Part shown: positions 16,052 to 23,740 of the stretch, one piece after another
How positions within the stretch are numbered: position 1 is the stretch's first letter
Layout: each line of letters starts with the position of its first letter
DNA from: an uncultured Duncaniella sp.
GTDB lineage: Bacteria > Bacteroidota > Bacteroidia > Bacteroidales > Muribaculaceae
Length of the DNA: 64,000 nucleotides
Direction: 5' to 3'
NCBI GenBank assembly: GCA_910578515.1
Contig: CAJTQR010000005.1
Location: forward strand, 248,001 to 312,000
Made by a program: the position numbers and the translations under genes
The notes under the pieces: model-generated
Database searches by the model: none
Seen by the model: only the letters and a program-made list of their open reading frames with translations
What the model was told of the DNA's origin: nothing

Positions 16052-18355
16052 TTAAAATCGATTCTTTTCATTAGCGCCTGCTCCACGACCTTTGTATCGG
16101 TCGCGGGTGGAATTGAATGTGTATTGAAGTGTCAGGTAGAATGAACGGCTCAAATCTGTGACACATACATAACGTGTTATGTCATGGCTATACGATGTCA
16201 CTCCGTAATTGCGCTTGTTGAAGATGTCGTTAGCCTCTAACGTGACGCTGAAACTGTTGTTGAAGAAAGCCTTATAAAGCTTCGCGTTCATATATGAGCA
16301 TGATTTGCGATGCATACACCCCTCATTACCGGCACTTTCCCATGCCATATCGACATTAAGCCATATATCGTATGGTAGGTGGATTGCGTTCTGCCACTGT
16401 ACCATACCCTGCGGATTGTTGAGATGCTTTCGTCCCTGCCATGTATCTATTGAGAACCACTGCTTTGTCAAGCCGAGGTTTATTCGCGGCTCCCAAATTC
16501 CTACGTTGAAACTGGAGCCGATAAAGGCACGGATTGAATGTATCTCGGGAAAGTTGTCAAGCGTCATGAGCTTGACTTCGCCGGTATCTCCGTAAGGCTT
16601 GGTTGTGGAAAGGATAGGGTCTTTTTTAAGCGTGTAAGATAGTTGTGCGAAAACTCTTTTCCACGCCCCCGTAAGCTCCACCGTATGTGTTTTCTCCGGT
16701 TGGAGGTAGGGATTGCCGCCTTGAAGGGTAAAACGGTTGATGTAGTCAACGGTACCGTCCAAGTCACCATAATTGGGGCGCCGAGTCTTGCTTGTATAGC
16801 TCAATGACAGCTGCACCTGACCTGCCGTTGTTGACATAAAGAATGAGGGAAAGAGATTGTTGTAGGTTTTGCTTTGGTCGTCATTTCTCTGCCCGTTTTC
16901 AAGATAGTCAAACTTAACGTGTTCATATCTCAATCCGGCCCCAAGGCTGAATCTGCCGAAAGTCTGCCGTAGGTCGAGAAAACCTGCGATATTTTTCTCG
17001 TCCACCCTTGTATCTGCATCGTTGATGATTTCAGCATCAGTCATATAATCCGAGGAAAAGCGTGACGACACAAATTCTTCACCAACCTCTATACCTCCTT
17101 TCCAAAGCGGATAACTTAACACAAGTTTTTCTGCAAACATTCGGCTCCTGTTGGTGCCGGAAGTTGATATGAGCGCACTGCCTTGATTGACGCTGACTTC
17201 ATCAACGGTGACATTAGACCTTGATTTTCTCCACATATAATCCGTGTTGAAGTCAATGCCCAAATCGCCGACTTTGCCATTATAATATATATTAGTCCCG
17301 TGTTTGGGCAATGTCTTTGTATGGCCGAATCTGGTGCTTGTAGCACCATCGAAAAAATCGCCGTTGACTGAAAGGTTTGTGAGGTAAGTATGATGCATTT
17401 TGTCATTGGTTAGACCATTGGCATAGTATGCACCAATTGAGTGTCTGTCGTTAAACATATATGAGAATCCAGCTTTGCCGAAACAATCGGTTACGTTTCC
17501 ATAGCCGGTCTGCGTGATTTTTTCTTCCCAGTTAAGAGATGAATTAGAAACACCGTATTGGTTACTCTGGAATTTGGCAGTGGCTTCGCCGAAATTGGCG
17601 AACACTTCCAAGCCTCCGATTCTGTATTTGAAGTTCGCTTGATTTGAGTTAGTAAAATATTTGTTCTCCCTCAGAACGGAGCGCAGCAGACCGCTGAATC
17701 CCTCACCCTGTGGTCGCTTGGTGGTTATGCGGATTACAGATTTTACCGAGGCATCATATCTGACACCGGGGTTGGTGACAACCTCGACGTTCTTAATATC
17801 AGCCGAACTTATCTGCATCAGTTCGTTGGAGTCCCGGACCAAACGACCATTAATATAGATTGTAGGTGAACCTTTGCCAAATACTTCAAACGCGCCATCA
17901 CGGCCGACAACCATAGGAACCTGAACCAACACGTCCTCAGCTGTTCCTGCGTGTTCAAGCTGCGAACCTGCAACGGTGGTGACAAGGGCATCACCCTTGA
18001 TTGCGGTAACAGGCCGGTTTGACTTGACAACCACCTCACCGAGCATAACGCTTTCGGGTGTCAAAGTGACTATCCCAAGGTTGCCAGTAGGGGGTATATC
18101 CTTTGTGATGGAGGCATAGCCGATAGATGAGAATTTTAGAAAAACAGTAGCATTTATGGCTTCCTCAAAAAGAAAACTACCGTCTTCATTTGTGATTGTC
18201 CCCGATATAAATGTTGAGTCATTCTTATTTAGAAGAACGACGTTTACAAAGTCAAGAGGGATGTTGTTTTCATCAACGACCTTGCCTGTAATATCCCGGG
18301 CTATTGATGAAAGAATTGTTAAGAAAAAAAGTACTGATACGAATAACCTTGCCAT
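16052..18355 (-). CDS. TonB-dependent outer-membrane beta-barrel receptor (OMP_b-brl_3 type)
   Basis: About 767 residues from the ATG at 18355 (MARLFVSVLFFLTILSSIAR signal peptide); an ATG 60 bp upstream lies before the -7 element's expected start site and is unlikely. N-terminal carboxypeptidase-like domain (DITGKVVDENNIPLDFVNVV), plug (AEDVLVQVPMVVGRDGAFEV, PTIYINGRLV, SADIKNVEVVTNPGVRYDAS), then a barrel with LQPEKTHTVELTGAWKR and a C-terminus ending near TLQYTFNSTRD. Family usual length is 750-800. Ligand unknown. Confidence 0.87.
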   Translation of the reverse strand: MARLFVSVLFFLTILSSIARDITGKVVDENNIPLDFVNVVLLNKNDSTFISGTITNEDGSFLFEEAINATVFLKFSSIGYASITKDIPPTGNLGIVTLTPESVMLGEVVVKSNRPVTAIKGDALVTTVAGSQLEHAGTAEDVLVQVPMVVGRDGAFEVFGKGSPTIYINGRLVRDSNELMQISSADIKNVEVVTNPGVRYDASVKSVIRITTKRPQGEGFSGLLRSVLRENKYFTNSNQANFKYRIGGLEVFANFGEATAKFQSNQYGVSNSSLNWEEKITQTGYGNVTDCFGKAGFSYMFNDRHSIGAYYANGLTNDKMHHTYLTNLSVNGDFFDGATSTRFGHTKTLPKHGTNIYYNGKVGDLGIDFNTDYMWRKSRSNVTVDEVSVNQGSALISTSGTNRSRMFAEKLVLSYPLWKGGIEVGEEFVSSRFSSDYMTDAEIINDADTRVDEKNIAGFLDLRQTFGRFSLGAGLRYEHVKFDYLENGQRNDDQSKTYNNLFPSFFMSTTAGQVQLSLSYTSKTRRPNYGDLDGTVDYINRFTLQGGNPYLQPEKTHTVELTGAWKRVFAQLSYTLKKDPILSTTKPYGDTGEVKLMTLDNFPEIHSIRAFIGSSFNVGIWEPRINLGLTKQWFSIDTWQGRKHLNNPQGMVQWQNAIHLPYDIWLNVDMAWESAGNEGCMHRKSCSYMNAKLYKAFFNNSFSVTLEANDIFNKRNYGVTSYSHDITRYVCVTDLSRSFYLTLQYTFNSTRDRYKGRGAGANEKNRF

Positions 18356-18378
18356 AGTTGTGATTATTTTTTGCTCGG

Positions 18379-18386
18379 CAAAATTA
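18379..18386 (-). promoter_or_regulatory. -7 element of the TonB receptor gene at 16052
   Basis: TAATTTTG on the minus strand fits TAnnTTTG, 24 bp before the ATG at 18355. It has no TG-N3-CA box 7 bp upstream, unlike the accessory-island promoters. Confidence 0.6.
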
Positions 18387-18395
18387 CAACCAATA

Positions 18396-18425
18396 AAAAT
18401 AAAAACTCTCAACAAATGTTGAGAG
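18396..18425 (-). terminator. Terminator downstream of the Crp/Fnr gene
   Basis: CTCTCAACA (18406-18414) and TGTTGAGAG (18417-18425) form a 9-bp stem with a 2-base loop. On the minus strand it is followed by TTTTTATTTTTATT, separating the regulator gene from the receptor gene. Confidence 0.8.
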
Positions 18426-18613
18426 TCGAGGTTTTTAACACTATTTTTCCCGTTATTTTTCGCAATCGGTTCAAATGTGTAGGTGTGTGATATTGAGGAA
18501 TGAAGTGATGCCTTAGAAAGAAATATTAACTTATCAGAGTTATTATCATTTTTTTACTTGACAAAGTTAATATAGAAATATGACTTTTGCGTAAAACAAG
18601 AATTATGCCGGGG

Positions 18614-19177
18614 CTATTTGCTCAATCTTTTTCGGATTCGGCTTAGATAAGTTGGTGTAACAAGTAGATAAGAAGCAATGTCACGGAGCGTGACTCGCTC
18701 CAATACATCGGGATATTTCTCAATAAGTTCAAGATAGCGCTCTGTTGGCGTTTTTTGATAAATTCTAAGATAACGGCTGTACGCCTCTTCCAGACATACA
18801 GAAGAAATATGGGGTATGAGACCGGGATTTGATTCTGAAATAAAATCCCTAAGTGGCTTTAATGGCACTTGTAGCACTTCTGCATTACATCCGGCTACTA
18901 TTGAAATTTTGGAAGGCTTATCAAATAAGAATGATTGAGTTACGTCCATTATACATTCATCCTTAAATGTGAACCCGGTGACTGCCATCTCTCCTCTTGT
19001 GTTCGGCAGGCAATATTTGAAATAGCCGGACTGCACAAAACCTGCATATCTACAGACATGTCCAGCCTCGGTAAAACAATCTCCCTTTGCATAACTGACG
19101 GTCTCGCCATTTGCCATGCAATACTCGCGCATAGACTCAAAATCAATGAATGAAAGGAAGTTATTTATTTTAGCCAT
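18614..19177 (-). CDS. Crp/Fnr-family transcriptional regulator
   Basis: 187 residues. N-terminal cyclic-nucleotide-binding-like beta-roll (SYAKGDCFTEAGHVCRYAGF, then GEMAVTGFTFKDECIMD and KISIVAGCNAEVLQVPLKPL) followed by a helix-turn-helix (DIASYLLVTPTYLSRIRKRL) in the C-terminus. No full cAMP-binding R/S motif is evident, as is common in Bacteroidetes members of this family. A -7 element TAATTTTG lies at 19203-19210. Partial copies of this gene occur at 21494-21635, 22513-22641 and, as a tail only, at 20459-20482. Confidence 0.9.
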   Translation of the reverse strand: MAKINNFLSFIDFESMREYCMANGETVSYAKGDCFTEAGHVCRYAGFVQSGYFKYCLPNTRGEMAVTGFTFKDECIMDVTQSFLFDKPSKISIVAGCNAEVLQVPLKPLRDFISESNPGLIPHISSVCLEEAYSRYLRIYQKTPTERYLELIEKYPDVLERVTLRDIASYLLVTPTYLSRIRKRLSK

Positions 19178-19202
19178 ACTATTATTGGTGATTATCCTAT
19201 AA

Positions 19203-19210
19203 CAAAATTA
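19203..19210 (-). promoter_or_regulatory. -7 element of the Crp/Fnr gene
   Basis: TAATTTTG on the minus strand, 25 bp before the ATG at 19177. Confidence 0.6.
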
Positions 19211-19452
19211 CTAATTATAGTTGAATTGTAAAAGGTAATGCTGAAAATAGTAATATCCTACACATTTGACAATGAAAACTTACCGTTGCGTCGGAAGAGG
19301 CATATTTCTTGATTTTGCGTTGCTGTATTGAGCATAATCACCGATGTTCCTGTTCGGAATCCATCCGGGGCTTCCTCCATGACTACGCCGCTACACTGAC
19401 CTGCGTCACGCCAGTCAGTACAGATGTCAATATAAAGATTAGTTAGGGATAT

Positions 19453-20328
19453 TCATTCGTGATAATCGGTTTCAAGAAAATCCACATGCAAATCGGGAGC
19501 GTTGTTCACCTCATTCTTAATTTCAATTTTTTCACCGCTTGGCGTATTGCTGAGTATAGTGTTCACCATCGATATGCCATTGGTAAGATACTGACGTCTT
19601 CCACGAAGCATATCCTTGCGTTTCATCTTATCGTATTTCTTGGGGAGATATATAGGCATTATCTCCTGATTGGATGATTCTATACCCGTGGCAATGAACT
19701 GATGCTGTCCTGTATTTTCTTTTGCCTCAAGAATCAGACCCGGTAAGCCACACAGTTTCCATGGACCATCCTGAACCGGAATATCGGGAGTGAACCATAC
19801 CGTCCAATGTCTGCCATGGTAGTCTGTTTCAGCTATGACACACTCATAGTTGAGCACCATCTTTGAGGAATCTCCAATTACCCAATTCATTTCGGCAAGT
19901 GGTTCCGAATAATATCCTTGTTCTAACATTCCGGCTGAGTCATATACAGTTACAGTAGAATCACCGGCAGATTTGAATACATACATCGAACCGTTTTTAG
20001 TGGGTACATGGCTGTGGTCGCCCGTTTCAATAGCTTTCTTAACCCCTTCAGACATCATTTTGTCAGACAAGGCTTTGCCCGATGGAGTGGAGTCGAGTGA
20101 GTCGAGATATTCAGTGCGAGGACTAAAGAATTTGGAATACCTGCTGTTCGCGAGAAGCAACATTGTGTATTCGTCATCGTATGCCTTTGCATCAATCTTC
20201 AACTTCTTGTGCGGATAGCTATACTCTACCTTTATCTCTGCACGAGGAAACTCCTTTTTCTTCTTTGCCGATACATCAAATATGGCAAAAATGGCTATTA
20301 TTGCGATTATGATTGATTGTCTGTTCAT
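19453..20328 (-). CDS. GLPGLI family exported protein (paralogue 1)
   Basis: 291 residues; signal peptide MNRQSIIIAIIAIFAIFDVS then AKKKKEFPRAEIKV. The motif WKLCGLPGLILEAKENTGQH lies near residue 193, after the usual HWTVWFTPDIPVQDGPWK. It is a close paralogue of the gene at 21638: the first 34 residues differ at only a few positions. Function unknown; presumed periplasmic. It stands upstream of the intact Crp/Fnr gene, and 20459-20482 behind its promoter region carries a tail fragment of another Crp copy. Confidence 0.88.
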   Translation of the reverse strand: MNRQSIIIAIIAIFAIFDVSAKKKKEFPRAEIKVEYSYPHKKLKIDAKAYDDEYTMLLLANSRYSKFFSPRTEYLDSLDSTPSGKALSDKMMSEGVKKAIETGDHSHVPTKNGSMYVFKSAGDSTVTVYDSAGMLEQGYYSEPLAEMNWVIGDSSKMVLNYECVIAETDYHGRHWTVWFTPDIPVQDGPWKLCGLPGLILEAKENTGQHQFIATGIESSNQEIMPIYLPKKYDKMKRKDMLRGRRQYLTNGISMVNTILSNTPSGEKIEIKNEVNNAPDLHVDFLETDYHE

Positions 20329-20405
20329 ACGGTATGTCTATCAGTTAAAAATATTAAACACGCTGTTTTGTCATTTTGTATCATAGCATATAGTGCTATG
20401 TAATG

Positions 20406-20413
20406 CAAAATTA
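20406..20413 (-). promoter_or_regulatory. -7 element of GLPGLI paralogue 1
   Basis: TAATTTTG on the minus strand, 78 bp before the ATG at 20328. Confidence 0.45.
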
Positions 20414-20423
20414 GTTAGAAAAA

Positions 20424-20482
20424 ATGATTTTGGCATAAAACAAAGTTTATACCGGGTATTATTTACGCAATATTTTTCGTAT
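20424..20482 (-). pseudogene. Tail fragment of a Crp/Fnr gene copy
   Basis: The last codons and the downstream sequence of the Crp gene (TACGAAAAATATTGCGTAAA, then the ATACCGG.. and TGCC/TTTTATGCC-like flank) are repeated here, matching 21461-21510 and, more weakly, 18583-18640. Only the end of the gene remains. Confidence 0.6.
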
Positions 20483-20492
20483 TATTACATTA

Positions 20493-21179
20493 TCACATAA
20501 AGTGCTTGAGCGCCCAATTTATGATACGCCAACGAGTAGTTACTATTTTGAGTTTATTCTTATTGTTGATTGCTACTATAATCTTCTTAACTACTTTATC
20601 TAATGGCATTACCCAAAATAGACCTTCTCCTTTTGCCATTCTGGTATCAACGAGACCTGGTCTGATTTCTGTCACGACGATAGATGAACCTTTAGATTTC
20701 TGTTGGAGCGACTTGGTATAGTTTATTTGAAATGCCTTTGAAGCGCTGTAGGATGGAGCAATTGGAGTAGGTTGCATCCCTCCTATGGATGTAATAATGA
20801 CAAGATGTCCCAATTTCTGTTGTTCAAAAATTTTATAGATTGAATTGACGGCATTAGTCCATCCATTCACATTTACAGATATGGTGGCAAGTTCAGTCGA
20901 TAATTCCAGATTAGGATTGAGGTTCCCAATTCCCGCACAAATTATAGCTAAATCCAGATGTCCAAACTTAGACATTACATTTTTTAGCATCGAATTAAAA
21001 GAGGAAGGCTCTGCAATATCACATTGAAAAGCCAATGTATTGTCCGGCTTTTCTTTGATTTGTTGTAACAGAATCTCATTCCGTCGTCCTACGATGGCAG
21101 TAGTATTGCCATTCGTGGTGTAATGCTTCCAAAGCTTATATCCTATCCCTGAGGTAGCACCAATGATAATGATATTCAT
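20493..21179 (-). CDS. Short-chain dehydrogenase/reductase (SDR)
   Basis: 228 residues, classical SDR of usual length. NIIIIGATSGIGYKLW (residues 2-17) is the G-x3-G-x-G cofactor site, CAGIG replaces NNAG near residue 86, ITSIGG supplies the catalytic Ser and YSASKAF (near residue 145) the YxxxK pair. Basic residues after the second strand (IVGRRNE) suggest NADP(H). Substrate unknown. It is encoded between two copies of the crp/GLPGLI duplication. Confidence 0.92.
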   Translation of the reverse strand: MNIIIIGATSGIGYKLWKHYTTNGNTTAIVGRRNEILLQQIKEKPDNTLAFQCDIAEPSSFNSMLKNVMSKFGHLDLAIICAGIGNLNPNLELSTELATISVNVNGWTNAVNSIYKIFEQQKLGHLVIITSIGGMQPTPIAPSYSASKAFQINYTKSLQQKSKGSSIVVTEIRPGLVDTRMAKGEGLFWVMPLDKVVKKIIVAINNKNKLKIVTTRWRIINWALKHFM

Positions 21180-21285
21180 ATTTTGATATCTGATATAATT
21201 TTCAAATTTACAGCCAATAAAAGATAGTCAAGTAATTTTCACACTGTTTGCGTCCATTTTTTGCGGTGGGTCTTGTTTTTTGACC

Positions 21286-21310
21286 GCGCACCGGCTTTGC
21301 CGACATGCGC
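21286..21310. repeat. Dispersed hairpin repeat, copy 1
   Basis: GCGCACCGG-CTTTG-CCGACATGCGC can fold with outer pairing GCGCA/TGCGC and inner CGGC/GCCG. Related copies are at 26156-26180 and 57420-57446. Confidence 0.75.
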
Positions 21311-21493
21311 GACAAGCCCACTCGCGATTTATTATTAATTCGCAAGCGGCTCAAATATGTAGGATGTGATATTGAAGAATGAAGCGATGCCTTTGAAAGA
21401 AATATAAACTTGCCATAGTTATTATCATTTTTTTACTTGGCAAAGTTAGTCCGGAAATACGACTTTTGCGTAAAACAAAGTTTATACCAGATA

Positions 21494-21635
21494 TTATTTA
21501 CTCAATATTTTTCGTATGCGGCTTAGGTAAATTGGTATAACGGGTAGATATAAGCAATGTCACGGTGCGTGACTTGCTCCAATACATCCTGATATTTCTC
21601 AATAAGTTCAAGAAGATAGTGCTCAGTCAGGACAT
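21494..21635 (-). pseudogene. 3' fragment of a duplicated Crp/Fnr gene
   Basis: Strongly similar to the last ~47 codons of the gene at 18614 (shared ELIEKY, DVLE, VT.RDIA and the final RIRK.LSK), but with a small insertion and a deletion that break the frame. It lies directly downstream of GLPGLI paralogue 2. Confidence 0.85.
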
Positions 21636-21637
21636 AT

Positions 21638-22501
21638 TCATTTGTGATAATCGGTCTCAAGAAAATCTATGTTCAGTTCTTCGCCGGTGCGGATGTGGTC
21701 CGGACCGAAATCTATCCCTGTTACAGCTGCATCCAAGGCTTTTCCATGGTCACGATAGTTTCGTAACTGTCTCAACATTTCAACACGAGACATTTTATCA
21801 TATTGTCGATAAGGGTAAATCGGGACAATCTCTTGATTGGAGGCTTCCAATCCGGTAGCCACGAAACTATGTTGCCCTGTAGATTCACTTGCCTCCAGTA
21901 TCAAACCCGGAAGCCCTGTCAACTTCCACGGACCTTCTTGCAAAGGAATGTCCGGTGCAAACCATGCTGTCCAATACCGACCATGATAATTTGCCGTTGC
22001 CATTATGCAATCATAGCCCACAACTGTCTTTGTAGAGTCGGAAATTTCCCATTGGATTTCGTCAGTAGGCTCGGTGTAAAAGCCATAATTTAATGCCCCT
22101 GCATAATCATAGATGGTCATTTCATTGACAAATCGTGACTTAAACACATATAAAAATGTTGGGTAGGTCACAGAATTTAATGCGCTTTCGTCCTTGGTTT
22201 CAACATACCGCTTTATAGACTCATTAAGGATTTGTCTGCTCATAGCTCTCCCTTGAGGAGTAGATTCAAGAGAATCTTTAAATTCCGTTTCCGTATTATA
22301 AAATTTTGAATGCTCTTTGTTTGCCAAGAGAAGGAATGGAATGTCGCGCTCTATTATGCCATCAGAGCCTCGGACGAAAGTCTCGTGGTATGTGTAGCCA
22401 ATTTTTATCTCCGCGCGGGGATATTCCTTTTTCTTCTTCGCCGATACATCAAATATGGCAAAGAGGGCTATTATTGCGATTATGATTGATTGTCTGTTCA
22501 T
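21638..22501 (-). CDS. GLPGLI family exported protein (paralogue 2)
   Basis: 287 residues; signal peptide nearly identical to paralogue 1 (MNRQSIIIAIIALFAIFDVS), then divergent in the middle. The motif WKLTGLPGLILEASESTGQH is present and the C-terminus LNIDFLETDYHK matches paralogue 1. The gene is sandwiched between a 5' and a 3' fragment of a Crp/Fnr gene copy and may be driven by the surviving Crp promoter at 22665-22672. Function unknown. Confidence 0.88.
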   Translation of the reverse strand: MNRQSIIIAIIALFAIFDVSAKKKKEYPRAEIKIGYTYHETFVRGSDGIIERDIPFLLLANKEHSKFYNTETEFKDSLESTPQGRAMSRQILNESIKRYVETKDESALNSVTYPTFLYVFKSRFVNEMTIYDYAGALNYGFYTEPTDEIQWEISDSTKTVVGYDCIMATANYHGRYWTAWFAPDIPLQEGPWKLTGLPGLILEASESTGQHSFVATGLEASNQEIVPIYPYRQYDKMSRVEMLRQLRNYRDHGKALDAAVTGIDFGPDHIRTGEELNIDFLETDYHK

Positions 22502-22512
22502 CGGACCCGTTT

Positions 22513-22641
22513 TTAGTTATAATCCCGCACCTCGGCATACCAATCTCCCTTTGCATGACTATGGGGCTCGCCGTTTGTCATGCAATACTCACGCATAGCC
22601 TCATAATTAATGGGTGAAAGGGAATTATTTATTTTAGCCAT
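22513..22641 (-). pseudogene. 5' fragment of a duplicated Crp/Fnr gene
   Basis: From the ATG at 22641 the frame reads MAKINNSLSPINYEAMREYC, close to MAKINNFLSFIDFESMREYC of the intact gene, and stops after about 42 codons, some 12 bp before the GLPGLI start. The middle of the regulator has been replaced by the GLPGLI gene. Confidence 0.85.
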
Positions 22642-22664
22642 ATTATATGGTGCTTATCCGATAA

Positions 22665-22672
22665 CAAAGATA
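22665..22672 (-). promoter_or_regulatory. Surviving -7 element of the crp copy, now in front of GLPGLI paralogue 2
   Basis: TATCTTTG on the minus strand fits TAnnTTTG and sits at the same place relative to the gene start as TAATTTTG at 19203-19210. Confidence 0.55.
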
Positions 22673-22808
22673 CTATTAATTTCATTAACTTTGAACTATC
22701 AAGAATCTTTCTTAAAAAATTTTGGAAGATTCATAAAATATTTATCAAGGTTGTGTGTCTTACAAGATAGAGCAGCTCACAATTGTAATAAATAAAAATT
22801 ATACAACA

Positions 22809-23180
22809 ATGAAGAAAATAGTAAAAATACTCGCAACCATACTTGTGTTTTTTGTCGCATTCCCTCTGCTTGCAGGCTTTGTAACAACAATACTTTGGAA
22901 CAATATTCTCACAGCAGTCTGCGGATTTTCTGTAATCAATCTATGGCAAAGTGTTGGAATTTTCATTCTCGGTCAGATTCTGTCAGGAGGGTTCATTTTG
23001 GGTTGTTTCTTTGTTATGGGTAGTATACATCATGCAATGGGACATACAAGAGGCGGACTGAAACATCATTGGCACAATATGACCGAAGAGGAACGCAAGG
23101 TGTTTATAGAACGACGCACAACATTTGGTTTTAACCACTTCCACCATAATCATCAAAAAGACGGAGATGCCGCAGAGTGA
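22809..23180 (+). CDS. Small membrane protein with His-rich tail
   Basis: About 123 residues from the ATG at 22809. Two hydrophobic segments (residues 5-30 and 40-75 region, including GIFILGQILSGGFILGCFFV) precede a histidine-rich hydrophilic tail (IHHAMGHTRGGLKHHWHNM; FGFNHFHHNHQKDG). The gene overlaps the sigma-factor start by 14 bp. The position suggests an anti-sigma-like or metal-sensing partner, but no known anti-sigma domain is visible. Confidence 0.8.
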   Translation: MKKIVKILATILVFFVAFPLLAGFVTTILWNNILTAVCGFSVINLWQSVGIFILGQILSGGFILGCFFVMGSIHHAMGHTRGGLKHHWHNMTEEERKVFIERRTTFGFNHFHHNHQKDGDAAE

Positions 23181-23724
23181 TAATATTGAGAATATTGTCG
23201 CAAGGTATTCTCCGCCGCTTCTGAACTTCATCAGGTCTCAGGTGAAGTCTCGCGAAGATGCCGAAGATATACTTCAAGACGTATTCTATCAGCTTGCACG
23301 AGTTAATGACGACGAAGATTATAAGATAGATAAAATCTCATCTTGGCTATTTCGGGTAGCTCACAACTTGGTTCGGAATTTCTGGCGCAAGAGACATGAA
23401 ATATCTCTGTCATCTTTATTTGATGCTGAGGATGATATTTGTGATGATATTGCACAGACGTTGGCTTGCCCGGCTGATGACGGTCCCGAAGCTGTTTATT
23501 TCCGTAAATTAATATGGAAAGAGTTGGATAACGCCCTTGCGGAACTACCTTTAGAACAAAGTGATATTTTTTGTCTCACTGTGTTTGATGGTGTTCCAGT
23601 AAAAGATATTTCCTCAATAACCGGCGTCCCTGTTGCAACCCTGCTTTCACGAAAGCATTATGCAATTAAACATCTTCGCAAGAGATTCCATGAACTATAT
23701 TATGCGCTGATAACAAAAGACTAA
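23167..23724 (+). CDS. ECF-type RNA polymerase sigma factor
   Basis: About 185 residues from the ATG at 23167 (MPQSDNIENIVARYSPPLLN). Region 2: SREDAEDILQDVFYQLARVN and ISSWLFRVAHNLVRNFWRK; region 4: ALAELPLEQSDIFCLTVFDG, VPVKDISSITGVPVATLLSR and KRF. This is a normal ECF length. It overlaps the membrane protein gene by 14 bp and is followed by an outer-membrane receptor gene, a usual arrangement for envelope-stress or uptake control in Bacteroidetes. Confidence 0.93.
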   Translation: MPQSDNIENIVARYSPPLLNFIRSQVKSREDAEDILQDVFYQLARVNDDEDYKIDKISSWLFRVAHNLVRNFWRKRHEISLSSLFDAEDDICDDIAQTLACPADDGPEAVYFRKLIWKELDNALAELPLEQSDIFCLTVFDGVPVKDISSITGVPVATLLSRKHYAIKHLRKRFHELYYALITKD

Positions 23725-23740
23725 AACAAAATCACAACAC

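Larger units (their letters stand above)
21180..21637. other. Intergenic region carrying duplicated crp sequence and a hairpin repeat
   Basis: 458 bp without an intact gene. It contains a 25-bp hairpin repeat at 21286-21310, sequence duplicated from the region downstream of the Crp gene (about 21345-21493) and the 3' fragment of that gene (21494-21635). Confidence 0.8.
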
